Source: Pseudomonadota bacterium (GTDB taxonomy: Bacteria; Pseudomonadota; Alphaproteobacteria; Rhizobiales; Beijerinckiaceae). Taken from it: a stretch of 64,000 nucleotides of DNA. Made by a program: the position numbers and the translations under genes. Shown here piece by piece: positions 57,218-64,000 of this stretch (the stretch's first letter is position 1; every line of letters starts with the position of its first letter). The stretch spans positions 186,001-250,000 of the forward strand of contig JAIUNR010000005.1 of assembly GCA_020161575.1 (NCBI GenBank). The letters are read 5' to 3'. The notes beneath the pieces are model-generated. The model saw nothing but the letters and a program-made list of their open reading frames with translations. It searched no databases and was not told the origin of the DNA.

Positions 57218-57568
57218 ATGGATGTAACGACTTCTCCTGAACACATAATGGATCGCCGTTCGGCGCTGCGCGGGCTGTTTGGCCTTGCCGCGGCAGTCGC
57301 GGTCGGCGGCGCGCTGTTGATCCCGGATACGGCGCAGGCGGCACCGGCAAAGCTTCCCGAAGCGCCCCCGACACCGCAACTTGACGGCAATGCCGGCGAC
57401 ATGGCGCGCGACGAGGACATGCCGAAGGCCGAGAAGACGCAATATTACTATTATCGCCGCCCCCGCTACTACCGGCGGCCACGCTATTACCACCGTCCCC
57501 GCTATTACCGCCCCTATCGTCGCCCGCGCGTCTATCGCCGGGTCTATGTGCGGCGCGTTTATTACTGA
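57218..57568 (+). CDS. Exported Tyr/Arg-rich protein with Tat-like signal
   Basis: 116 residues. The N-terminus carries twin arginine and a hydrophobic core (MDRRSALRGLFGLAAAVAVG, cut likely after AQA), a Tat-type signal. The C-terminal ~42 residues are almost only Tyr and Arg with Pro and His in RRPRYY repeats. It is strongly basic and may bind polymers or wall. A similar Tyr-rich exported protein lies at 35727-36191. GGAG lies eight bases before the ATG at 57218. Function unknown. Confidence 0.75.
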   Translation: MDVTTSPEHIMDRRSALRGLFGLAAAVAVGGALLIPDTAQAAPAKLPEAPPTPQLDGNAGDMARDEDMPKAEKTQYYYYRRPRYYRRPRYYHRPRYYRPYRRPRVYRRVYVRRVYY

Positions 57569-57641
57569 TCCGCTCTCGGAATCGATTGCGCTCATGCCGG
57601 GTGAGGCGAGCGGCGTTGATTTTGCGAAAAGCCCCGTTACG

Positions 57642-57666
57642 AAGGGTGGCGACAGCCACCCTTTTT
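57642..57666 (+). terminator. Rho-independent terminator between the Tyr/Arg-rich gene and HIT
   Basis: AAGGGTGGC, GACA loop, GCCACCCTT, then TTT: a perfect 9-bp stem, 73 bases after the Tyr/Arg-rich gene and only 14 bases before the HIT start. Confidence 0.85.
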
Positions 57667-57680
57667 CACATGCGGCCCCC

Positions 57681-58100
57681 ATGACCTATGATCCCGAGAA
57701 CATCTTCGCCAAGATCCTCAAGGGCGAGATTCCCTGCCACAAGGTCTACGAAGACGAGCAGACGCTGGCCTTCATGGACATCATGCCCCGCTCGATGGGA
57801 CATGTGCTGGTCATTCCCAAGGCCCCTGCCCGCAACCTGCTCGACATCGCCGCCGACGATCTCGCGGTGCTGATCACCCGGGTCCAGAAAGTCGCACTGG
57901 GCGTAAAAGAAGCGCTCGGCGCCGATGGCATCACGCTCCAGCAATTTTCTGAAAGCGCGGGTGGGCAGGAGGTTTTCCATATCCATTTCCACATCCTGCC
58001 GCGCTGGGACGGCGTGAAGATGCTGTCGCATCCCGCACCCAAGGCGGATATGGCGGTGCTGGCGGAACAGGCGGCGAAAATCCGCGCAAAGTTCGCTTGA
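57681..58100 (+). CDS. HIT family protein (histidine triad)
   Basis: 139 residues. The HIT motif HIHFH (100-104, in FHIHFHILPRWDG) gives the catalytic His; the N-terminal IFAKILKGEIPCHKVYED and RSMGHVLVIPK are standard. It hydrolyses adenosine phosphoramidates or related nucleotides in the cytoplasm. The start ATG 57681 has no Shine-Dalgarno (C-rich upstream) and lies just after a terminator, so expression control is odd. The TGA overlaps the TTG start of the following gene. Confidence 0.93.
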   Translation: MTYDPENIFAKILKGEIPCHKVYEDEQTLAFMDIMPRSMGHVLVIPKAPARNLLDIAADDLAVLITRVQKVALGVKEALGADGITLQQFSESAGGQEVFHIHFHILPRWDGVKMLSHPAPKADMAVLAEQAAKIRAKFA

Positions 58101-58540
58101 GCACGAACCGGCGGACGCTTTTCAGCGGCGTGCTGCTGTTCGCGCCCGGCCTTGCTTCCGGCGTGCCGATGCGCGCGCTTGATCTCTACGACGAGCCGCA
58201 GGCGATCATCCTTCGCCTGCTTGAGGCCTATGCGGCGGGCAAGCCGCCTTCTCCCGCCCGCCTGCCCTTCGTCCATCGTCTGCGCACCGCGCTGGCACGC
58301 ACGGACCTCGCCGTCGACCCCGTCACCGGAAGCGCCGAAGACGCGATCCACGACATCCGGGTGGGCCCGACACGCCTTTCCGAAAGCCGACGCGGCAGCG
58401 TGGAGGCGCGCTTCACGCAAGCGGGCAAGGAACGAAAACTATCCTTCGATCTCGACATGACCTCGGGCGAATGGCTCATTACCGATATCCGCTACGACAG
58501 CGCGTCCAGCCTGCGCCGCCTGCTCCAGATCACGCCGTAG
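58097..58540 (+). CDS. Exported DUF3828-like protein
   Basis: 147 residues. A short N-terminal hydrophobic signal (LFSGVLLFAPGLASGVPMRA) is followed by the pattern of DUF3828-type proteins: AIILRLLEAYAAG, PFVHRLRTALA, IHDIRVGPTRL, a beta segment LSFDLDMTSGEWLITDIRY, and a terminal LRRLLQ. Function unknown. The start is TTG, overlapping the HIT stop (TTGA), so it is translated by coupling. Overlaps azlD's stop by eleven bases at its 3' end. Confidence 0.75.
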   Translation: MSTNRRTLFSGVLLFAPGLASGVPMRALDLYDEPQAIILRLLEAYAAGKPPSPARLPFVHRLRTALARTDLAVDPVTGSAEDAIHDIRVGPTRLSESRRGSVEARFTQAGKERKLSFDLDMTSGEWLITDIRYDSASSLRRLLQITP

Positions 58541-58898
58541 CGTAGAAAGCGGCGCCGATCAGCAACGCCTCCCCGACAATCACGCCGGCCATGATCGATC
58601 GCCGGAAAAGAAAGAAGGCAAGGCAGCCGCCCAGCAACGCTCCCCAGCGCCAGAGCGCAGGCACTACGGCCAGCGCGCCCGAAGGGCTGAGCAGCATTTT
58701 CGCGACGACACCGGCCAGCAGCGCGGTCGCCACCGCGCGCACCCAGACAAGGATCTGCGAATCCTCGTCCAGCCCCTTGACGAGGAAAACGGAAAGCCAG
58801 CGCCAGATCTCGCTGGGCAGAAACCCGAACAGGATCACGACCAGATAGGGCCAGAGCCCGCCGGTCGCGTGTTCGAGGGCCGCGATCGCCGCGCTCAT
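58530..58898 (-). CDS. azlD: AzlD-type branched-chain amino-acid exporter small subunit
   Basis: 122 residues with four hydrophobic segments. Pattern of AzlD: YLVVILFGFLPSEIWRWLSV, a middle AVATALLAGVVAKMLL, and a C-terminal GCLAFFLFRRSIMAGVIVGEALLI. With AzlC it forms the LIV-E type exporter. Its ATG at 58898 overlaps the azlC TGA (ATGA), and GGAG lies upstream. Confidence 0.88.
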   Translation of the reverse strand: MSAAIAALEHATGGLWPYLVVILFGFLPSEIWRWLSVFLVKGLDEDSQILVWVRAVATALLAGVVAKMLLSPSGALAVVPALWRWGALLGGCLAFFLFRRSIMAGVIVGEALLIGAAFYATA

Positions 58899-59647
58899 GC
58901 CGATCTCCGGGCGTTGAGGAGGCGCTGGGCACAATAAGCGAATGTGCCGCCACCGACCCCCACGAACAGCAGATCAAACCCGGCCGGCGCGAAAAACGCC
59001 GCGACAGGCATGGTCACGAAGCCGGAAAGCAGCGCCAGCCAATCGAGCGCCTGCCGCGCCCCGGCCACCAGCGCGACCGTGAAATAGATCGGCGAGGTAA
59101 AGAGCAGCCCCGCCGCGAGCGCCGGGGGAAATTGCTTGATGAGGTAATAGCCCGCGCCGGTCGCGACAGCCGCCGCGAGCATCACCGTATTGGCGAAACC
59201 GAGGAAATACGGAATTCGTGCCTCGAGCGGCATGCCGGGCAAACGCCGCATCCCCTCGACCCAGGCTGTCACCGCGACATAATGCGAAAGCACGAGCATC
59301 AGCCAGGTCGGCGTGTTCGGTCGCCGCATGATCGGCAGGATCGCCATGCACATCGGGATGAAGCGGATCGACGACAACGAAACCGCGACCGCCACGGCCG
59401 GCAGGGCCATGCCGCCTGCAATCGAGCCGAAAAGCACCATCTGCCCCGGCCCAGCCCAGATGGCGAGCGTGGAAAGCACGCCCGCGCCCATCGGATAGCC
59501 GATATCGCGGCACAGCCCGCCGACGCCGACCAGCGCGCACATCAGCATGAAGGCGGGGAGTCCCGTGGCCGCGCGCACCCCGGACCAGAAAAAAGGCCAG
59601 GGCGAAGCAGCGGCGGGAGAATCGGGAGGCGTGGAATCGTCGATCAT
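58895..59647 (-). CDS. azlC: AzlC family branched-chain amino-acid exporter large subunit
   Basis: 250 residues, about seven membrane segments. AzlC pattern: FWSGVRAATGLPAFML, LSTLAIWAGPGQMVLFGSI and SIRFIPMCMAILPIMRR. It works with AzlD. Start is uncertain: ATG 59647 (MIDDST) is used; ATG 59677 adds ten residues and neither has a clear ribosome site. The azlCD pair forms a two-gene operon downstream of clpA's stop with 73 bases between. Confidence 0.9.
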   Translation of the reverse strand: MIDDSTPPDSPAAASPWPFFWSGVRAATGLPAFMLMCALVGVGGLCRDIGYPMGAGVLSTLAIWAGPGQMVLFGSIAGGMALPAVAVAVSLSSIRFIPMCMAILPIMRRPNTPTWLMLVLSHYVAVTAWVEGMRRLPGMPLEARIPYFLGFANTVMLAAAVATGAGYYLIKQFPPALAAGLLFTSPIYFTVALVAGARQALDWLALLSGFVTMPVAAFFAPAGFDLLFVGVGGGTFAYCAQRLLNARRSA

Positions 59648-59720
59648 GGAGTGGCCGGCATCGTATGCCGACCGCATGCCGAGGTCGAGATCTCTCCCGC
59701 GTAGCGCGCGGGTTTCGCCC

Positions 59721-62261
59721 CTATTTCTTCAGCGGCAGCTTCGGCACAGGCGAGCGGCGCGGCTTCGGCGGTTCATCATCCGGCGCATCGTTTTTCGGGG
59801 CGTTGTTGTCGGGTGCCGGCAAGGGCGGGCGAGGTGGCGGCTTGGGAAGCCGCGCGCGCGGCGCCGGCGCGGAAGCCTTGGCCTTTGCGGGTGCTTTCTT
59901 GCGGCTCGGCGCCTTCGGCCTGGGCGGGATGATCTCGGCCCTGGGCTTGACCGGCCCTTCGGGGAATTCGAAACCGAGCTTCTTCCTCCCCTCCTCCTCG
60001 ATCACGATTACCCGCACCGCGCCGCCATTTTTGAGCTTGCCGAAAAGAACCTCCTCGGCGAGCCCGGTCTTGATCGCGGTCTGGATCAGGCGGCCCATGG
60101 GGCGCGCGCCCATCTGCTCGTCATAGCCGTTCTCGACCAGCCATTCGCGCGCCTCGTCCGAGAGCGCGATCGTGACATGGCGATCCGCCAGCTGCGCCTC
60201 GAGCTGCGCGATGAACTTGTCGACGACCTGTGAGATCACCTCCCTGGGCAGATTGCCGAACGGGACGATCGCATCGAGGCGGTTGCGGAATTCTGGCGTG
60301 AACAGCTTGTTGATCGCCTCCACATCTTCACCCTCGCGCCGGGCGCGGGTGAAGCCGAAGGCGCTTTTCGCCATATCGGAGGCACCGGCATTGGTCGTCA
60401 TAATGAGGATGACGTTGCGGAACGGCACTTCCTTGCCGTTATGGTCGGTCAGCTTGCCGTGATCCATCACCTGCAGGAGGATGTTGAACAGGTCGGGATG
60501 CGCCTTCTCGATCTCGTCGAGCAGGAGCACGCAATGCGGGTTCTGGTCGACGCCATCGGTCAGCAGGCCGCCCTGATCGAAACCGACATAGCCCGGCGGC
60601 GCGCCGATCAGCCGCGAGACGGTATGGCGCTCCATGTATTCGGACATGTCGAAACGCAGCAGCTTCACGCCCAGCACCGAGGCGAGCTGTTTGGCCACCT
60701 CGGTCTTGCCGACGCCGGTCGGGCCGGAAAAGAGATAGCAGCCGATGGGTTTTTCCGCTTCGCGCAGGCCCGCGCGGGCGAGCTTGATAGCGCTGGAAAG
60801 CTGCGCGATCGCCGCTTCCTGCCCGTAGACGACACGCTTGAGCGTGGTCTCGAGGTTCTTGAGCACCTCGGCATCGTCCTTGGAAACCGTTTTCGGCGGG
60901 ATTCGCGCCATGGTCGCGATGGTCGCCTCGATCTCCTTCAGGCCGATCGTCTTCTTGCGTTTGGCAGGCGCCAGCAGCATCTGCGAGGCGCCGGTCTCGT
61001 CGATCACGTCGATGGCCTTGTCGGGCAACTTTCGGTCATGGATGAAGCGCGCCGAAAGCTCCACCGCGCCCTTGACCGCCTCGTTCGTGAATTTGAGGTG
61101 ATGGAAATCCTCGAAATAGGGCTTGAGCCCCTTGAGGATCTCGATCGCATCGGGGATCGAGGGCTCGTTCACGTCGATCTTCTGGAAACGGCGCACCAGC
61201 GCGCGGTCCTTCTCGAAATACTGGCGATATTCCTTGTAGGTGGTCGAGCCGATGCAGCGCAGGGAGCCCGCCGCGAGCGCAGGCTTGAGCAGGTTCGAGG
61301 CGTCCATGGAGCCGCCGGAAGTCGCCCCGGCGCCGATAACGGTGTGGATCTCGTCGATGAACAGGATCGCCTTCGGATGCTGCTCGATCTCCTTGACGAC
61401 CTGCTTGAGTCGCTCCTCGAAATCGCCGCGGTAGCGCGTGCCGGCGAGAAGCGTGCCCATGTCGAGCGAGAAGACGGTCGCATCGGCCAGCACTTCCGGC
61501 ACCTCGCGATCGACGATTTTCTTGGCCAGGCCTTCCGCGATCGCGGTCTTGCCGACGCCGGGATCGCCGACCAGCAGCGGATTGTTCTTCTGGCGGCGGC
61601 AGAGCACCTGAATGGTGCGCGCCACCTCGGCCGAACGGCCGATCAGCGGATCGATCTTGCCGGTCTTGGCCTTCTTGTTGAGGTCAACGGCATAAGAAGC
61701 GAGCGCGCTTTCCTTTTTCGCGCCCTTGCCGCCGCCCTGCTCGCTGTTCTGCGCCGCACTCTCGCCTGTTTCCTCGCTTTCCTCGTCAATGCCGCGCGGC
61801 AGGCGCGGCTCGGAAGCATCCGGGCGCTTGGCGATGCCATGCGAGATGTAATTCACGGCGTCATAGCGCGTCATGTCCTGCTCCTGCAGGAAATAGGCGG
61901 CATGGCTCTCGCGCTCGGCGAAGATCGCGACGAGCACATTGGCGCCCGTGACCTCCTCGCGGCCGGAGGATTGCACATGGATGACCGCACGCTGGATCAC
62001 CCGCTGGAACCCCGCCGTCGGTTTGGTATCGGCCCGCTCGCGCGAGACGATGCTGTCAAGCTCGGTGTCGAGATAGCTCGATACCGTTCCCCGCAACGAA
62101 TCGAGATCGACGTTGCAGGCATTCATGACGGCAGCGGCATCCTCATCATCGATAAGCGCGAGCAGCAGATGTTCGAGCGTCGCGAATTCGTGCCGGCGCG
62201 AAGAGGCATAGGCCAGCGCCTGATGCAGCGCATTCTCAAGATTTTTGGAAAAACTGGGCAA
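59721..62261 (-). CDS. clpA: ATP-dependent Clp protease ATPase subunit ClpA
   Basis: 846 residues. N-domain (1-150) that binds ClpS; D1 with GDPGVGKT and [13 protein letters not shown]2 with GPTGVGKT and LLDEIEKAH. The ClpP-docking loop reads SAFGFTR where the canonical is I-G-L/F. A ~90-residue Lys/Pro/Ala-rich C-terminal tail (from [10 protein letters not shown]) is longer than in E. coli ClpA. It unfolds N-degron proteins for ClpP. The start is TTG at 62261 ([12 protein letters not shown]), the family's usual N-terminus. 81 bases after clpS. Confidence 0.96.
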   Translation of the reverse strand: MPSFSKNLENALHQALAYASSRRHEFATLEHLLLALIDDEDAAAVMNACNVDLDSLRGTVSSYLDTELDSIVSRERADTKPTAGFQRVIQRAVIHVQSSGREEVTGANVLVAIFAERESHAAYFLQEQDMTRYDAVNYISHGIAKRPDASEPRLPRGIDEESEETGESAAQNSEQGGGKGAKKESALASYAVDLNKKAKTGKIDPLIGRSAEVARTIQVLCRRQKNNPLLVGDPGVGKTAIAEGLAKKIVDREVPEVLADATVFSLDMGTLLAGTRYRGDFEERLKQVVKEIEQHPKAILFIDEIHTVIGAGATSGGSMDASNLLKPALAAGSLRCIGSTTYKEYRQYFEKDRALVRRFQKIDVNEPSIPDAIEILKGLKPYFEDFHHLKFTNEAVKGAVELSARFIHDRKLPDKAIDVIDETGASQMLLAPAKRKKTIGLKEIEATIATMARIPPKTVSKDDAEVLKNLETTLKRVVYGQEAAIAQLSSAIKLARAGLREAEKPIGCYLFSGPTGVGKTEVAKQLASVLGVKLLRFDMSEYMERHTVSRLIGAPPGYVGFDQGGLLTDGVDQNPHCVLLLDEIEKAHPDLFNILLQVMDHGKLTDHNGKEVPFRNVILIMTTNAGASDMAKSAFGFTRARREGEDVEAINKLFTPEFRNRLDAIVPFGNLPREVISQVVDKFIAQLEAQLADRHVTIALSDEAREWLVENGYDEQMGARPMGRLIQTAIKTGLAEEVLFGKLKNGGAVRVIVIEEEGRKKLGFEFPEGPVKPRAEIIPPRPKAPSRKKAPAKAKASAPAPRARLPKPPPRPPLPAPDNNAPKNDAPDDEPPKPRRSPVPKLPLKK

Positions 62262-62342
62262 TGTCCCGCTCGCTTTCCTCGTTTGGCGCCCGCAGGCACC
62301 GGGTCCGGCTGAACAGGCGCGGCAAGAAGCGCACCCGGCTTG

Positions 62343-62690
62343 TCACTTTTTTTCCATCACGCATTGCAGCGGATGCTGGTTCTCCCGCGCGAGGTCCATC
62401 ACCTGCGTAACCTTGGTCTCGGCGATCTCGAACGTGTAGATGCCGCATTCTCCGACACCGTGATGATGCACGTGCAGCATGACATGCGTGGCCTCTTCCT
62501 CGTTCTTGTTGAAGAACCGCATCAGCACATGCACGACGAATTCCATCGGCGTGTAATCATCGTTGAGCAGCAGCACCCGGTAGAGATCCGGGCGCTTGCG
62601 CGCGACCTTCGTGCGTGTCGCAACGGCGGTGCCATGCGATGGCCGCCCCGCCATGCCATTGCCGCCCGAGCCTGCCGCACCTGTCGTCAT
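62343..62690 (-). CDS. clpS: Clp protease adaptor ClpS
   Basis: 115 residues. The core [42 protein letters not shown] and the N-degron pocket residues (DD and M) are conserved. An unstructured ~30-residue N-terminus ([11 protein letters not shown]) precedes. ClpS delivers N-degron proteins to ClpA. ATG 62690 has GGAAG seven bases upstream, and that ribosome-site region is duplicated in 62692-62724. Confidence 0.96.
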   Translation of the reverse strand: MTTGAAGSGGNGMAGRPSHGTAVATRTKVARKRPDLYRVLLLNDDYTPMEFVVHVLMRFFNKNEEEATHVMLHVHHHGVGECGIYTFEIAETKVTQVMDLARENQHPLQCVMEKK

Positions 62691-62691
62691 C

Positions 62692-62724
62692 CGAAACTTC
62701 CGCAAATTCGAAACTTCCGCAAAT
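62692..62724. repeat. Duplicated 16-bp unit carrying the clpS ribosome site
   Basis: CGAAACTTCCGCAAAT occurs at 62692-62707 and again at 62709-62724, a period of 17. In the leftward direction each copy contains GGAAG, so the clpS Shine-Dalgarno is doubled. Confidence 0.8.
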
Positions 62725-62891
62725 CAGCGGCCTTGCTTGAGAGAGGTTATGCCTGTTCGCGGCACAATCAAGCCCAACGAGAGATCAATCGTGAAGCCCG
62801 GTGTGTCACCCTCCAGCATGTAGGCAGGGCGCCCCCGGATTGAAAGGTGGCGGCACATAAAAAGCCGCCGTGAAAGAGAAGCCAAAACGAC

Positions 62892-62918
62892 AAAAGCCCG
62901 GCCTTGCGACCGGGCTTT
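62892..62918 (-). terminator. Rho-independent terminator of the phasin gene
   Basis: AAAGCCCGG / CCGGGCTTT, 9-bp stem with an eight-base loop; the minus strand continues TTTTG. It lies 73 bases after the phasin stop. The rest of the 300-base gap 62691-62990 shows no gene. Confidence 0.8.
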
Positions 62919-62990
62919 ATTGTCAGGGAAGTGCCGAACCTGCGCCCGACAAGGCGCGGATTGGCGACGCGGGCGCAAAGCCCGCGAAAC

Positions 62991-63326
62991 TTACTTCGCC
63001 TGGGTCTTGGCGACAGCGGTTTCGAAGGGCTTGAACGCTTCCTTCGCGAGACCGGAGACGAGTTCGCCAACCTTGGTCGCGTGAGCGACATAGCCTTCAT
63101 AGGCGGTCTTGGCGTAATCCGACTGGATCTCGAGGGCCTTGTCGAGCGTCTTCACGCCGGCGAGCTTCTCGAAAGTGGCGGAACCCGCCTCGATCGCTTT
63201 CTTGGAATAATCGGCAACTTCGGTGGCGATCGCCTGAACGCCCTTCTGCTGCGCGCCGAACGCCTTCACGGCGAGGTCGAAATTCTCTTTGCCGAACTTC
63301 TGGATGTCTTCGAAAGACTGGATCAT
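62991..63326 (-). CDS. Phasin (polyhydroxyalkanoate granule protein)
   Basis: 111 residues, all helical with alternating hydrophobic residues: SFEDIQKFGKENFDLAVKAF, then EVADYSKKAIEAGSATFEKL and YVAHATKVGELVSGLAKEAF. This is the Phasin_2-type pattern of granule-coating proteins. It implies PHA storage. GGGGAAG lies upstream of the ATG. The next-upstream region holds a direct repeat pair, and the S11 peptidase gene diverges from it. Confidence 0.9.
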   Translation of the reverse strand: MIQSFEDIQKFGKENFDLAVKAFGAQQKGVQAIATEVADYSKKAIEAGSATFEKLAGVKTLDKALEIQSDYAKTAYEGYVAHATKVGELVSGLAKEAFKPFETAVAKTQAK

Positions 63327-63389
63327 GGCTCTTCCCCTGAATTGGTCTGGGCGGGGCGGTATCCGCCTCGCTTGCAGGGTTCATTTATG

Positions 63390-63429
63390 TTGCGGCGCAC
63401 AAAAAGTCAAACTCTTTTTTGCAGCGCAC
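63390..63429 (-). promoter_or_regulatory. Direct repeats upstream of phasin
   Basis: TTGCGGCGCAC (63390-63400) and TTGCAGCGCAC (63419-63429), 29 bases apart, lie 64-103 bases before the phasin start. PhaR-type regulators are reported to bind TGC/GCA-rich operators at phasin genes, so these are candidate half sites; the motif match is loose. Confidence 0.3.
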
Positions 63430-63474
63430 CATTTTCATATCGGGACAGCTTCCCACTCCCAAAAGCGAGCAGGC

Positions 63475-63489
63475 TTAACCGAGGGGTAA
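63475..63489 (+). promoter_or_regulatory. CtrA-box-like sequence
   Basis: TTAA-CCGAGGG-GTAA is one base short of the CtrA full site TTAA-N7-TTAA and lies 80-94 bases before the carboxypeptidase ATG. The match could be chance; the presence of divK in the window shows the CtrA circuit exists. Confidence 0.25.
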
Positions 63490-63568
63490 CCGAACCTGCG
63501 GCATTTTAGCGAAAGGCTTTGGCGTTGCTCTAAAGTCACGCATCCACGTTGGATGCTGGAGTTTTGGT

Positions 63569-64000
63569 ATGCGTATCTCTTGCGTCTCTTCGGCCTCCCG
63601 GCTTCTTGCCGGTCGTGCCCTTGCTTCCCTCGTCATCGCCTGCCTGCTCGCGGTCGCGCTGGGCGTGCCGGAGGCCGAGGCGCGCCGAAAACGCAACCGC
63701 GTAGCGGCGGCCCCCTATTCCCCGCCTTATGCCTCGATCGTCTATGATGTGAATTCCGGCCGGGTGCTCCAGGCCACGAATGCGGATGCGGCGCGTCACC
63801 CCGCTTCGGTCACGAAGGTGATGACGCTCTACATGCTCTTCGAGCAGATCGAGAGCGGACGCTTTCGCCTCAACACCGAATTGCCCGTCTCGCGCGAGGC
63901 GGCGAGCCAGGCGCCGTCCAAGCTTGGGTTGCGGCCCGGCGAGACGATCCAGGTCGAGGATGCAATCAAGGCGCTCGTCACCAAATCCGCGAACGATGTC
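63569..64000 (+). CDS. D-alanyl-D-alanine carboxypeptidase (S11), 3' end beyond window
   Basis: 144 codons visible. Signal peptide (LASLVIACLLAVALGVPEAEA), then Arg-rich linker and the S11 catalytic start: PYASIVYDVNSGRVLQATNA, the SxxK motif as SVTK, and KSAND carrying the SxN motif at the very edge. It trims the last D-Ala from wall pentapeptides in the periplasm. GGAG lies seven bases before the ATG. Divergent from phasin; a CtrA-like box lies upstream. Confidence 0.93.
   Translation, partial: MRISCVSSASRLLAGRALASLVIACLLAVALGVPEAEARRKRNRVAAAPYSPPYASIVYDVNSGRVLQATNADAARHPASVTKVMTLYMLFEQIESGRFRLNTELPVSREAASQAPSKLGLRPGETIQVEDAIKALVTKSANDV

Noticed and set aside
60441-62312. 623-codon frame opposite clpA
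   Set aside because: Shadow; ClpA motifs fix the coding strand.

Overview
The window is a GC-rich (by eye a little over 60% G+C), densely coded stretch of an alphaproteobacterial chromosome, most likely from the order Hyphomicrobiales (Rhizobiales). The evidence is gene order plus family content. It has the divK-pleD cell-cycle pair, a phasin next to clpS/clpA, an EipB (DUF1849) envelope protein, DUF3572 and DUF983 proteins, the rne / amidase / PBP1A / prfB block, and the pyrB-pyrC-plsY-dprA / topA-rnr-DUF983-NUDIX-rpmG-pleD-divK neighbourhood known from this order. I found no rRNA, tRNA, CRISPR array, insertion sequence or prophage. Both edges cut genes: a chemoreceptor on the left and a D,D-carboxypeptidase on the right.

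Region by region. 1-5 kb: chemoreceptor end, LTXXQ (Spy-like) protein, small membrane protein, DEAD-box RNA helicase, TfoX-domain protein and a SufA/IscA-type Fe-S carrier. 5-7.5 kb: GNAT enzyme, small membrane protein, VOC protein and an unknown secreted protein. 7.5-15 kb: a SUF Fe-S assembly operon read leftward (iscS-like, sufB, sufC, sufD, a 4-oxalocrotonate-tautomerase-like gene, a strikingly AT-rich membrane-protein gene, sufS, sufT/DUF59), with a perfect ICE/Irr-like palindrome upstream. 15-23 kb: hydrolase, tyrS, a giant AsmA-like protein, a 1-Cys peroxiredoxin and an M23 peptidase. 23-31 kb: prfB, PBP1A, amidase, then a 588-base gene-free leader and rne. 31-35 kb: GST, gatA, GNAT, gatC, UPF0173 hydrolase. 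35-43 kb: ruvX, a Tyr-rich secreted protein, AEC transporter, dprA, plsY, a YciI protein, a dihydroorotase-like gene lacking the usual metal histidines, a membrane protein, pyrB, and a soluble PAS chemoreceptor. 44-53 kb: topA, rnr, DUF983, NUDIX, rpmG, pleD, divK. 53-64 kb: DUF3572, EipB, RidA, a glycerophosphodiesterase, a DUF482/GNAT-fold protein with an apparent in-frame insertion, a Tat-type Tyr/Arg-rich protein, HIT, DUF3828-like, azlCD, clpA, clpS, phasin, and the start of a D-Ala-D-Ala carboxypeptidase.

Most genes are core housekeeping: Fe-S assembly, RNA decay, peptidoglycan synthesis and remodelling, pyrimidine synthesis, c-di-GMP/cell-cycle signalling and proteolysis. The most unusual feature is the suf operon, where a foreign-looking AT-rich membrane gene and a tautomerase gene sit between sufD and sufS, and a paired inverted repeat lies between sufB and sufC. 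I see no clearly new multi-gene system. The best leads are this suf insertion, the in-frame insert at 55786-55975, the rne leader, and several tandem repeats in leader regions.
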